Positions 54,906-63,173 of a stretch of DNA of 64,000 nt are shown one piece after another. A model generated the notes under the pieces. That model was not told the origin of the DNA. It made no database searches and saw nothing but the letters and a program-made list of their open reading frames with translations. Every line of letters begins with the position of its first letter. Within the stretch, counting starts at the first letter, position 1. The stretch is from Arenibacter latericius DSM 15913 (lineage in GTDB: Bacteria; Bacteroidota; Bacteroidia; Flavobacteriales; Flavobacteriaceae): the NCBI RefSeq assembly GCF_000424985.1, contig NZ_AUKX01000012.1:48443-112442 (forward strand), in the 5' to 3' direction. The translations under genes and the position numbers were made by a program.

Positions 54906-56825
54906 ATGCTGTTTAAACATCCGGAAGTTCTTTGGTCGCTTTTTTTATTGCTTATCCCTATTTTCATTCACCTATTCCAACTTCGAAGATTTACCAAAAC
55001 CCCATTTACCAATGTTAAGGTTCTTAAAAAGGTAATTGCAGAATCTAGAAAAAGTAAAAGCCTAAAAAAGTGGCTCTTACTTTTCACTCGTCTACTATTG
55101 TTTACTGCCCTCATCTTCGCTTTTGCTCAGCCTTTCTTTCCTGGGAAATCGGCCTTAAAAAATAGTCAGATCATAGTTTACTTAGATAATTCTTTTAGTA
55201 TGCAGGCGGCTGATGATACTGGCACTCTTTTAGAAAACAAGGTTCAGAAGCTATTGAAGTCCATGCCTGCAGAGCGTAATTTCAGTCTCTTTACTAATGA
55301 CCAGCTTTTTAAGGATATAAAAACAGACGATATTAAAAACGACCTGCTCTCCTTAACCTATACCGGGAATCAATTGTCTTTAGATGAAGTGAATCTAAAA
55401 GCCAAAAGCCTAATTAGAGACCGTGAAGATCCAAATAATGAATTAATCGTTATATCCGATTTTCAAAGTCACACCCCAACCTTAGCTTTAGATTCTTTAA
55501 AAAATATAAACCTTCATTTAGTACAAGCTCAATCAAAAGATCTAGCTAATGCTTCAATAGATACCGTCTATGTAACAGACGTTAATCCGGAAAGCATGAA
55601 TCTAATTTGTGAGCTTATTAGTAGCGGCATTAGAGAAAACCTTCCAGTTTCCTTATATAATGGAGATAAGTTAATAGCAAAAACATCGGCAACCTTTAAT
55701 GAAAACCTTAAAAGTAGTGTTGTTTTTACACTCCCGTCTAATGAACCTATTGAGGGAAAAATTACAATATCCGATTCAGGCCTAGAATATGATAACTACC
55801 TCTTTTTTAATGTCAGCAAAAAGGAGAAAATCAACGTATTATCTGTCAGCGAAGTACCGAGTCCTTTTTTAAGTCGAATTTTTGGGGAGGACGAATTTAA
55901 CTATTCTGAATTTCTATTAAAATCCTTGAATTATGGGGAATTGGACTCACAAAACTTAATTATACTTAACGAATTAAAACAAATTCCTACGGCTTTACAG
56001 AATACGCTTCAATCTTTTATTAAAAATGGTGGAAACCTAGTAGTTATTCCTCATTTGGATCTAGATCTTACCAATTATAATGTATTCCTTAGAAATCAAT
56101 TGAACACTTCTTTTATTCCAGGAAGCACCGAGGAACGAAAAGTAAGTGTGATTGAATTTCAACACCCCTTATACCAGCATGTTTTTGAAGAAAAAGTAAC
56201 TAATTTTCAATATCCCAATCTAAAAAAACACTATAAGTTAAATTCTAATCTTCCAAAACTGCTTTCCTTGGATAATGGCGATCCCTTTCTTGTAGCCAAG
56301 AACGGAATTTACCTATTTACCGCCCCCATTTCTTTAGACAATTCCAACTTCACCCGTTCCCCATTGGTTGTTCCTACCTTCTACAATATGGGATGGAACA
56401 GCCTAAAGCTTCCCAATTTTTATGAAATTATTGGCAATAAAACTATCGTGGACCTACCTATCACCTTAGATAAAGACAAAATTATAAAGGTTACTGCTAG
56501 CAACACAGAATTTATACCCTATCAGCAGACCTATGCAAACAAAACAACACTAACATTTGATGAGCTCCCAAATACAGCTGGAAATTTTAATATTGGAGTT
56601 GAAGGTAAAAATATTGCCATGATAAGTTTTAATCACCCAAGAAATGAAAGTAATTTAAACTACCTAGATCTGAATGATTTATCCGCCAATTCTGTGAATG
56701 AAAACTTAGATCATTTATTTCAACAAATAGAAAGTGACCATAGCATAAAGGAGCTTTGGAAATGGTTTATTACTTTAGCGTTGGCATTTATCATAATAGA
56801 AGTTCTTATCCAAAAATATTTATAA
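54906..56825 (+). CDS. BatA-domain / VWA membrane protein
   Basis: A 639-residue protein with the N-terminal BatA (aerotolerance-type) domain: MLFKHPEVLWSLFLLLIPIF, then LRRFTKTPFTNVKVLKKV. A second membrane helix (about 58-75) precedes a VWA-like domain with the MIDAS motif YLDNSFSM and LIVISDFQSH. A C-terminal helix ends at residue 639. A TTG two codons upstream is a possible but less likely start. The stop overlaps the dihydroorotase-like start by one base (TAATG). The function is unknown; a membrane surface scaffold is inferred. Confidence 0.85.
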   Translation: MLFKHPEVLWSLFLLLIPIFIHLFQLRRFTKTPFTNVKVLKKVIAESRKSKSLKKWLLLFTRLLLFTALIFAFAQPFFPGKSALKNSQIIVYLDNSFSMQAADDTGTLLENKVQKLLKSMPAERNFSLFTNDQLFKDIKTDDIKNDLLSLTYTGNQLSLDEVNLKAKSLIRDREDPNNELIVISDFQSHTPTLALDSLKNINLHLVQAQSKDLANASIDTVYVTDVNPESMNLICELISSGIRENLPVSLYNGDKLIAKTSATFNENLKSSVVFTLPSNEPIEGKITISDSGLEYDNYLFFNVSKKEKINVLSVSEVPSPFLSRIFGEDEFNYSEFLLKSLNYGELDSQNLIILNELKQIPTALQNTLQSFIKNGGNLVVIPHLDLDLTNYNVFLRNQLNTSFIPGSTEERKVSVIEFQHPLYQHVFEEKVTNFQYPNLKKHYKLNSNLPKLLSLDNGDPFLVAKNGIYLFTAPISLDNSNFTRSPLVVPTFYNMGWNSLKLPNFYEIIGNKTIVDLPITLDKDKIIKVTASNTEFIPYQQTYANKTTLTFDELPNTAGNFNIGVEGKNIAMISFNHPRNESNLNYLDLNDLSANSVNENLDHLFQQIESDHSIKELWKWFITLALAFIIIEVLIQKYL

Positions 56826-58078
56826 TGAACATACTCTTAAAATCCGCCACAATAGTAGATTCTTCTAACCCTGATTATCATTTTAAAAAGTGGGATATTC
56901 ATATTGTAGACGGTATCATTAAGGAAATTGCGCCTATATTAGAGGTTAGCGATGATGTAAAAATAATTGAACACAAGAACCTGCATGTTTCTATAGGTTG
57001 GTTCGACTCCGGAGTCAGCTTTGGAGAGCCAGGTTACGAAGAAAGAGAGACTATTGCCAACGGACTCTATACCGCTGCCCGTAGTGGTTTTACTGACATT
57101 GTTCTTAACCCAAATACCAATCCGATTCCAGATAGCAGTTCCGATATTGTTTTCTTTAAAAATGCCTCTAGATCAAACGCGGTTAATATATATCCTCTTG
57201 GTGCGTTAACTATAAAGTCTGAAGGAGATAGTTTAGCAGAACTATACGATATGAAAAGTGCTGGTGCTGTTGGCTTTTACGATTATAAACGCCCAACAAG
57301 CAACCCTAACCTAATGAAGGTGGCTATACAATATGCTCATAACTTTGATGGTTTGGTACATAGTTTCCCTTTAAATAGATCAATTGCGGGAAAAGGAATA
57401 GTAAACGAAGGGGAGGTTTCTACCAAATTAGGATTAAAAGGAATTCCTCATATGGCAGAAGAATTAAATTTAGCAAGAGACCTATTTATTCTAGAATATA
57501 CCGGTGGAAAATTACACATACCAACAATATCTACAGCCAAATCTGTAAAATTAATAGCAGAGGCTAAGAAGAAAGGACTAGATGTTAGTTGTAGTGTAGC
57601 CATCCATAATCTTTGCTTTACAGATGAGACATTGGTTGGTTTTGATTCTAGATACAAGCTAATGCCACCTCTTAGAACAAGTGAAGATTGCAAGGCTTTG
57701 ATAAGAGGTCTTAAAGATGGGGTGATAGATTTTGTCACCACAGATCACAGACCTATGGATATTGAACTTAAGAGAGTGGAGTTTGACAATGCAGCTAACG
57801 GAACCATAGGTTTAGAAAGTGCTTTTGGAATGCTTAATTCCATTTTTGATTTAGAAACAGTCATAGCCCTTCTAACCAAGGGAAGAGAACGATACGGTAT
57901 ACCAAACCCAAGCCTTAAGGTTGGTGAAAAAGCGGTACTCACTCTGTTTAATCCCGATATTGAATATACCTTTACAGAAGACGATATCCTATCTAGCTCT
58001 AAAAATAGCGCATTCTTAGATAGCAAAATGAAGGGAAGGGCATTAGGGATAATAGGGAACGACCAATTAATTCACTAA
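56825..58078 (+). CDS. Dihydroorotase-like amidohydrolase lacking metal ligands
   Basis: A 417-residue protein of the type I dihydroorotase family. In place of the metal-binding DxHxH-REPG it reads GWFDSGVSFGEPG: both His and the Arg are lost. HIPTISTAKSV and TTDHRPM retain parts of later motifs. It is therefore probably not a catalytic zinc enzyme; known inactive homologues of this family act as structural partners. I recall close flavobacterial homologues with the same change. The start is at the TAATG overlap with the BatA-like gene; an upstream in-frame ATG at 56756 lies inside that gene. Confidence 0.87.
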   Translation: MNILLKSATIVDSSNPDYHFKKWDIHIVDGIIKEIAPILEVSDDVKIIEHKNLHVSIGWFDSGVSFGEPGYEERETIANGLYTAARSGFTDIVLNPNTNPIPDSSSDIVFFKNASRSNAVNIYPLGALTIKSEGDSLAELYDMKSAGAVGFYDYKRPTSNPNLMKVAIQYAHNFDGLVHSFPLNRSIAGKGIVNEGEVSTKLGLKGIPHMAEELNLARDLFILEYTGGKLHIPTISTAKSVKLIAEAKKKGLDVSCSVAIHNLCFTDETLVGFDSRYKLMPPLRTSEDCKALIRGLKDGVIDFVTTDHRPMDIELKRVEFDNAANGTIGLESAFGMLNSIFDLETVIALLTKGRERYGIPNPSLKVGEKAVLTLFNPDIEYTFTEDDILSSSKNSAFLDSKMKGRALGIIGNDQLIH

Positions 58079-58083
58079 CTTTG
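58076..58083 (+). promoter_or_regulatory. Promoter -7 element overlapping the dihydroorotase-like stop codon
   Basis: TAACTTTG, an exact TAnnTTTG match whose first three bases are the TAA stop of the preceding gene, 24 nt before the next ATG. Confidence 0.5.
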
Positions 58084-58107
58084 AGTTTATAGACTAAACA
58101 ACACCAA

Positions 58108-58422
58108 ATGGATCAAAAAACAATTAATGAAGGTAAGACTATGGCAATGGTAAGTTACCTATTTGTAATAGGTTTAATTATTGCCCTTATAGTAAATAGC
58201 AATAAGAAAAATGCATTTGTCCAATTTCATATAGAACAATCTATAAGAGTGTGGATTCTTTCATTAATTATTAGCATCGTCTTATTCCTGTTTTCCTTAT
58301 TAGGGATAGGTTTTTTAGGTTTACTTAGATGGGTCCCATTCGGATTTGCCATATTAGGCGTAATAAATGCGAATAGTGGAAAACTAGAAGATCTACCTTT
58401 AATTGGAAGTATAGGAAAATAA
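58108..58422 (+). CDS. DUF4870-like small membrane protein (copy 1)
   Basis: A 104-residue protein with three hydrophobic segments. It begins KTINEGKTMAMVSYLFVIGL and has FVQFHIEQSIRVW, the pattern of DUF4870/Tic20-like proteins. It shares EGKTxAxVxY and the FHxxQ motif with the next gene (58506-58832), so the two are diverged tandem paralogues. The function is unknown. Confidence 0.75.
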   Translation: MDQKTINEGKTMAMVSYLFVIGLIIALIVNSNKKNAFVQFHIEQSIRVWILSLIISIVLFLFSLLGIGFLGLLRWVPFGFAILGVINANSGKLEDLPLIGSIGK

Positions 58423-58443
58423 AATTTACAATAATCATATAAG

Positions 58444-58466
58444 TAGAGGTCTTTTATAGGCCTCTA
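58444..58466 (+). terminator. Possible terminator between the DUF4870-like genes
   Basis: Short arms TAGAGG / CCTCTA with an 11-nt loop, followed by TTTATGTTTTT. Weak stem but well placed before the next promoter. Confidence 0.45.
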
Positions 58467-58492
58467 TTTATGTTTTTAATTTAAAGTTGAAG

Positions 58493-58500
58493 TAACTTTG
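58493..58500 (+). promoter_or_regulatory. Promoter -7 element directly before the second DUF4870-like gene
   Basis: TAACTTTG, an exact TAnnTTTG match, only 5 nt upstream of the ATG at 58506. Confidence 0.55.
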
Positions 58501-58505
58501 CCTAC

Positions 58506-58832
58506 ATGAATGAAACAGTAAAAGAGGGGAAAACAACCGCAATAGTTGCCTATATGACTATGGTTGGGGCGCTAATAGCCATTTCTATGAACTCCGAACC
58601 AAAAAACGAATTTGCAAGATTTCATACCCGCCAAGCCTTTGGATTACACCTTGTTTTCTTAGGTGTCGCCATTTTTCTAAGTAATTGGTACAGTGAATAC
58701 GCCTGGTACGGACTTTACGTCTTTTATATTGTAATGTGGTTCTATGGTTTCTTAGGTGCTTTAAACGACAAGAAACAGGAAGTACCTGTTCTTGGCCCCT
58801 ATTTTCAAAAATGGTTCACTTTTATATCTTAA
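58506..58832 (+). CDS. DUF4870-like small membrane protein (copy 2)
   Basis: A 108-residue protein with three hydrophobic segments and NEFARFHTRQAFGLHLVF, paralogous to the preceding gene. The start ATG lies 5 nt after a promoter element, so the mRNA may be leaderless. The esterase gene begins 1 bp after its stop and is presumably cotranscribed. Function unknown. Confidence 0.75.
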   Translation: MNETVKEGKTTAIVAYMTMVGALIAISMNSEPKNEFARFHTRQAFGLHLVFLGVAIFLSNWYSEYAWYGLYVFYIVMWFYGFLGALNDKKQEVPVLGPYFQKWFTFIS

Positions 58833-58833
58833 A

Positions 58834-59493
58834 ATGACAACAGCAACACTTTCTTTAGAACATCTTATAAGACCATCAAACATAACAAATGGTAAAGCTC
58901 CGGTTCTTTTTATGTTCCATGGCTATGGAAGTAATGAGGAGGATTTATTTTCCTTTTCGCCAGAGCTACCAAAAGAATTATGCATCATCTCAGTAAGAGC
59001 CCCCTACCCTATGCAACCATTTGGTAATATGTGGTATGCAATTAATTTTGAAGCAAGTAAAGGGAAGTGGAATGATGATGAACAGGCAAAACTTTCCCGC
59101 GATAAAATTAAGGGATTTATAGAAGAAGCCTGTAGTACTTATGGTTTGGATGATACTAATGTAACTCTATTAGGTTTTAGTCAAGGGACAATCTTAAGTT
59201 ACGCCGTAGCACTTAGCTATCCACAATTGGTTAAAAATGTAATCGCTTTAAGTGGATATATTAGCCCTTCAATGCTTTCTGAAAACTATCAGGAAAACGA
59301 TTTTAAACATCTTAAAATTTATGCCTCTCACGGGAGCGTAGATCAGGTAATTCCGGTTTCATGGGCTCAAAAAGTACCAGAAATGTTAACTGAGCTTGGA
59401 ATAGAACATGTATACGAAGAGTTTCCTGTTGGCCATGGAGTTGCACCACAAAACTTCCATTCTTTTAAAAAGTGGTTAGAAGATAAAATCTAA
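58834..59493 (+). CDS. Alpha/beta hydrolase, phospholipase/carboxylesterase family
   Basis: A 219-residue serine hydrolase. Catalytic triad candidates are Ser in LLGFSQGTILSYA (GxSxG), Asp in SHGSVDQVIPV and His in FPVGHGVAPQ. FMFHGYGSNEEDLFSF holds the oxyanion region. No signal peptide, so probably cytoplasmic. An in-frame ATG at 58792 lies inside the preceding gene; ATG 58834, 1 bp after that gene's stop, fits the family start. The substrate is unknown. Confidence 0.88.
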   Translation: MTTATLSLEHLIRPSNITNGKAPVLFMFHGYGSNEEDLFSFSPELPKELCIISVRAPYPMQPFGNMWYAINFEASKGKWNDDEQAKLSRDKIKGFIEEACSTYGLDDTNVTLLGFSQGTILSYAVALSYPQLVKNVIALSGYISPSMLSENYQENDFKHLKIYASHGSVDQVIPVSWAQKVPEMLTELGIEHVYEEFPVGHGVAPQNFHSFKKWLEDKI

Positions 59494-59525
59494 GTTGTAT
59501 CATCCCCACTTTGTAAAATTAAAAT

Positions 59526-59570
59526 AAATAAGGTCGACACCTTTTCTTTTGAGAGGTATCGACCTTATTT
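59526..59570. terminator. Bidirectional terminator between convergent genes
   Basis: Arms AAATAAGGTCGA and TCGACCTTATTT plus an inner ACCT / AGGT stem. T-rich tracts follow on both sides (ATTAATAG and the minus-strand TTATTTTAATTTT). Confidence 0.75.
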
Positions 59571-59636
59571 ATTAATAGTATACCATCTACATTGTATGTA
59601 AATTTAGCACACTAAATTATAGTTGTTAAAATTCGT

Positions 59637-60128
59637 TTAGCTCCTAGTATACAGCAGGTGATCAATAAGGGTAAAATCTACTCCAAGATCATCCTTTAAT
59701 TCGTACTTAATCAATAGTTCTCCCCAAAATTTACCATCAGAAAAATCGGCTAAAATCCACTTGTGATTTAATACTTTTATTTTATTGATTTTAAAATCAC
59801 CTTCCATTCCCTCATAAGGCACCAAGGGATTGTTTCCTTTACTCTCATTCGTTTCCAACAACTTGTCTGTAATATAAGAACTTGGAGAATCTAATTTCAG
59901 ATGATCATAATATGACAACGCATCATCATTGTTATCCAATGAAAAATATTGCATATCCATTACCTTTACCTGAAGCCCCCTTATAGAATCTTCTAATACC
60001 TCCAATTTTTCAGCCTTGGCTTCTATCAACCCATTCTTAGCCTTCACCATATTATTAGTGCTAATAAATTGATATAGCGCGATTAAAGAAATAAATAAAA
60101 ATAAGTAAAAGAAAATTTTTTGTTTCAT
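59637..60128 (-). CDS. Hypothetical protein with N-terminal membrane anchor
   Basis: A 163-residue protein with one hydrophobic helix (about residues 4-22), a heptad-like charged segment (about 28-55, LIEAKAEKLEVLEDSIRGL) that may form a coiled coil, and a soluble C-terminal domain ending in LIDHLLYTRS. I recall comparable flavobacterial proteins with the segment GDFKINKIKVLNHKWILADF but no function. Probably periplasmic and membrane-tethered. Confidence 0.7.
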   Translation of the reverse strand: MKQKIFFYLFLFISLIALYQFISTNNMVKAKNGLIEAKAEKLEVLEDSIRGLQVKVMDMQYFSLDNNDDALSYYDHLKLDSPSSYITDKLLETNESKGNNPLVPYEGMEGDFKINKIKVLNHKWILADFSDGKFWGELLIKYELKDDLGVDFTLIDHLLYTRS

Positions 60129-60211
60129 AGTTGAAATTAATTGATATTTAAAATAGGGAGATTACGTTTAAAGGGTTCTTTATTATAAGCCGTTACAAAA
60201 AAATTTAATGC

Positions 60212-60976
60212 CTAGCACTCTATTGTGAGGTTATCGTAAGCCAAATGGACATTTTGTGGTAATTTCTTCTCCACTTCATCATGGAATCCCAACAAGTGAC
60301 TTATATGAGTTAAATAAGCGGTTTTGGGTTTAATAGCGTCTATAAATTCTAAAGCTTCTTCTAAGTTAAAATGGGAATGATGCGGCTCTATACGCAATGC
60401 ATTAACAACCAACACCTTTACACCCTTTATTTTTTCCATTTCTACTTTTTCAATGCTTTTTACGTCTGTGAGATATACAAAATCCCGTATTCTAAACCCA
60501 AATACCTGTAGTCTATTGTGCTGAGCATCAACAGGTATAGCCATTAAATTTCCTATTTTAAAAGGCTTATGATTTTCAATGGTATTAACTTCTACACCTG
60601 GAGCACCAGGGTATCTGTTTTCATCGGCAAAGATATAATCAAATCGTTTCATTAACGAAGCAATAACTCTTTTATGTCCATAAATTGGAATATCTCCCTG
60701 TCTAAAAAAAAAGGGTCTTATATCATCTATCCCTGCAGTATGGTCTGCATGCTCATGAGTAAATAAGATACCATCTATCTTTACCACATTGTTAGTCAGC
60801 ATTTGCTGTCTAAAATCGGGTCCACAGTCTATTACGTAATTATAATTGTCCCAAGACACTAATACAGATACACGTAGCCTTTTATCCTTTGGATTATCGC
60901 TAAGACAAACAGGATGCTTACTACCAATAACAGGAATGCCCTGCGATGTACCGGTTCCTAAAAATGTAATTTTCAA
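60212..60976 (-). CDS. MBL-fold metallo-hydrolase (PhnP-like)
   Basis: A 254-residue metallo-beta-lactamase-fold hydrolase with FLGTGTSQGIPVIG, the zinc motif FTHEHADHTAGIDD, and later His/Asp residues in VYLTDVKSIEKV and YLTHISHLLGFHDEV. The family includes the phosphodiesterase PhnP, but no phn genes are nearby, so the substrate is open. The only start that fits is TTG at 60976 (MKITFLGTG); no in-frame ATG precedes it. A TAAATTTG element lies 18 nt upstream. Confidence 0.88.
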   Translation of the reverse strand: MKITFLGTGTSQGIPVIGSKHPVCLSDNPKDKRLRVSVLVSWDNYNYVIDCGPDFRQQMLTNNVVKIDGILFTHEHADHTAGIDDIRPFFFRQGDIPIYGHKRVIASLMKRFDYIFADENRYPGAPGVEVNTIENHKPFKIGNLMAIPVDAQHNRLQVFGFRIRDFVYLTDVKSIEKVEMEKIKGVKVLVVNALRIEPHHSHFNLEEALEFIDAIKPKTAYLTHISHLLGFHDEVEKKLPQNVHLAYDNLTIEC

Positions 60977-60994
60977 GCTAATTATTGTTTAATT

Positions 60995-61002
60995 CAAATT
61001 TA
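60995..61002 (-). promoter_or_regulatory. Promoter -7 element of the MBL-fold gene
   Basis: TAAATTTG on the minus strand, an exact TAnnTTTG match 18 nt before the TTG start. Confidence 0.45.
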
Positions 61003-61036
61003 TAATTTATTTATTTAATAGATAGTGTTATCTTAT

Positions 61037-61044
61037 TAACTTTG
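61037..61044 (+). promoter_or_regulatory. Promoter -7 element of the 492-residue uncharacterised gene
   Basis: TAACTTTG, an exact TAnnTTTG match 33 nt before the TTG at 61078. It overlaps the earliest in-frame TTG (61042), which therefore cannot be the start. Confidence 0.5.
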
Positions 61045-61077
61045 TGCAAAGCAAATAAGCTATTATACCAAATTATT

Positions 61078-62556
61078 TTGAAAAAAGAGATTGCATTTAC
61101 CAACGTTCCGTCTATTAAGGCGAAAACCTTACGTATTAATCTGAACCCTGATATTTATGGGACCTTTTCCGAAATTGGTGCCGGACAAGAAACCTCCGCA
61201 CATTTTTTTAGATCTGGAGGGGCATCAGGGACTATTGCGAAGGCAATGAGTGCCTATGACAAGGATTTTAGTGATGCTATTTATGGGGTTGAGGAGGATG
61301 GCAGATATGTAACCCAATCCAGGTTGAACAAAATGTTGAATCATGAGATGGAGCATATGGAAAACAGAATCAGCCGTGAAAAGCATCCTGAAAGATTATT
61401 TTTTTCCTATGCAAACACCGTTGCTACAATAGATTTTTCTAAACGCTATAAAGGTCATGGGTGGATTGGTATTAGGTATCAATTAGATCCTAATCAGAAA
61501 GATCTTAACGAGATTATCCTACATATTAGGTTTAAGCAAAATGAAGCCCGATTACAACAGGAAACCTTAGGTATTGTAGGAGTAAATCTTATTTACGGTG
61601 CTTTTTATAAGTATAATAAGCCTACTAAATTATTAAGGTACCTCTATGACCATATTGACAAGGATACCGTAGAAATTGATATAGTAAATTTCTCCGGACC
61701 TAATTTTGCTAATGTAGACAATAGGTTGATGAGCCTGGAGTTAATTAAGAATAACATGACCGATGCGGTAATGTTTGGCCCCGATGGCAATAACCTTCTC
61801 CCTGCAACCATTCTTTACAAAAAGAATATTTTAGCACTTAGGGGTAGCTTTAGACCAGTGACCAAGGTAAATATGGATATGTTTAAAAAATCCTATGAAA
61901 TATTTATCAGGGAACCTAAGGTAGAGGAAGATAACACGGTAGTTATTTTTGAGATTACTTTATCTAACCTCAAGGCATCCGGAAAAATTGATGAACAAGA
62001 TTTTATGGACCGCGCAGAGCTTTTATGCTCCTTAGGACATACGATAATGATATCTAAGTTTCAGGAATATTATAAATTGGTAGAATATTTTAGCAATTAT
62101 ACCAAAGCCAAGATTGGTCTTACCATGGGCGTAAACAACCTTGTGGATATATTTGATGAAAAGTATTACCGACACCTAAGCGGAGGTATTTTAGAAGCCT
62201 TTGGAAAGTTATTCTTTAAAGACCTTAAGGTATATCTATATCCAATGAGAAATGAAGAAACGGGGCAGGTTATGACCAGTAATACCGTTAAAGTACACCC
62301 TAGAATGAAAGAATTGTACAAATTCTTTAAGTACAATGGGAAAGTAATGGATATTATAGATTACGATCCAGAAATTCTACATGTTTTCTCTAGAGATGTA
62401 TTGCAAAAGATAATGAATGGCGAAGAAGGATGGGAATCCGTTTTACCAGAGGGAATAGCTGAAATCATTAAAAAGAAAAATCTTTTCACCCGAAAAAGCG
62501 AATTACTAGAAGGTGAAGAAGAGCAAGAAGCAGAAGGTAAAAAAGAGAAGGTCTAA
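61078..62556 (+). CDS. Uncharacterised conserved Bacteroidetes protein (492 aa)
   Basis: A 492-residue soluble protein without a domain I can name. Its opening, KKEIAFTNVPSIKAKTLRIN, and segments GTFSEIGAGQETSAHFFRSG, AVMFGPDGNNLLPATILY, ILALRGSFRPVTKVNMDMF and SGGILEAFGKLFFKDLKVYL are ones I recall from many Bacteroidetes proteins, sometimes mislabelled as TonB receptor or adenylyltransferase. No signal peptide or barrel is seen. The start is TTG 61078; an earlier TTG overlaps the promoter. The acidic tail is E/Q/K-rich. No function is offered. Confidence 0.8.
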   Translation: MKKEIAFTNVPSIKAKTLRINLNPDIYGTFSEIGAGQETSAHFFRSGGASGTIAKAMSAYDKDFSDAIYGVEEDGRYVTQSRLNKMLNHEMEHMENRISREKHPERLFFSYANTVATIDFSKRYKGHGWIGIRYQLDPNQKDLNEIILHIRFKQNEARLQQETLGIVGVNLIYGAFYKYNKPTKLLRYLYDHIDKDTVEIDIVNFSGPNFANVDNRLMSLELIKNNMTDAVMFGPDGNNLLPATILYKKNILALRGSFRPVTKVNMDMFKKSYEIFIREPKVEEDNTVVIFEITLSNLKASGKIDEQDFMDRAELLCSLGHTIMISKFQEYYKLVEYFSNYTKAKIGLTMGVNNLVDIFDEKYYRHLSGGILEAFGKLFFKDLKVYLYPMRNEETGQVMTSNTVKVHPRMKELYKFFKYNGKVMDIIDYDPEILHVFSRDVLQKIMNGEEGWESVLPEGIAEIIKKKNLFTRKSELLEGEEEQEAEGKKEKV

Positions 62557-62578
62557 CACCACCTATTTAAAAGAAAAT

Positions 62579-62629
62579 AGCCGGTCCAAAAATAGCGCAT
62601 AACGCTTAATTTTGGACCGGCTTTTTTTT
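62579..62629. terminator. Bidirectional terminator between convergent genes
   Basis: Perfect 13-bp arms AGCCGGTCCAAAA / TTTTGGACCGGCT, then a run of seven T on the plus strand; the minus strand also shows TTTTCTTTT after the stem. Confidence 0.88.
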
Positions 62630-62638
62630 ACGCGTGTT

Positions 62639-63088
62639 TTATACTATTTGAGCAGCGTGGTCCTTAGTCTTAACCTTATCTATTACCTTAGACACTACAC
62701 CATTCTCATCTATTACAAAAGTCATTCTATGTATGCCGTCATATTTCCTTCCCATAAATTGTTTAGGTCCCCAAACACCAAAGGTATTTAAAACCGTATG
62801 GTCTTCATCGGCCAATAAAGGAAATGGGAAGTCGTATTTATTTCTAAAATTCGACTGTCTTTTTTGAGAATCTGCGCTTACCCCCAATAACTCATATCCT
62901 TGCGCTTGTAATTCAGAATAATTATCCCTTAAATTACAGGCCTCCGCCGTACAGCCAGGGGTACTTGCCTTGGGATAGAAAAAAACTATCAATTTCTTTC
63001 CTTCATAATCAGACAAATTAATTGTGTTTCCATCTTGGTCCTTAGCTGAAAATGAAGGTACCTTATCCCCTACTTTTAATGTATTCAT
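62639..63088 (-). CDS. bcp: Thioredoxin-dependent thiol peroxidase (BCP-type peroxiredoxin)
   Basis: A 149-residue peroxiredoxin. The peroxidatic Cys lies in KASTPGCTAEACNLRDN with a second Cys five residues on, the atypical 2-Cys BCP pattern. LSDYEGKKLIVFFYP precedes it and a conserved Arg is in MTFVIDENGVV context. It reduces peroxides with thioredoxin. It stands alone before a strong terminator. Confidence 0.96.
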   Translation of the reverse strand: MNTLKVGDKVPSFSAKDQDGNTINLSDYEGKKLIVFFYPKASTPGCTAEACNLRDNYSELQAQGYELLGVSADSQKRQSNFRNKYDFPFPLLADEDHTVLNTFGVWGPKQFMGRKYDGIHRMTFVIDENGVVSKVIDKVKTKDHAAQIV

Positions 63089-63173
63089 ATTAGTATCTTA
63101 AATAATTTTGTTACTTTGGAAATTGGTCTATCCATAGCCCAATTTCATATTTTTTTATAAAATTACACATTTA

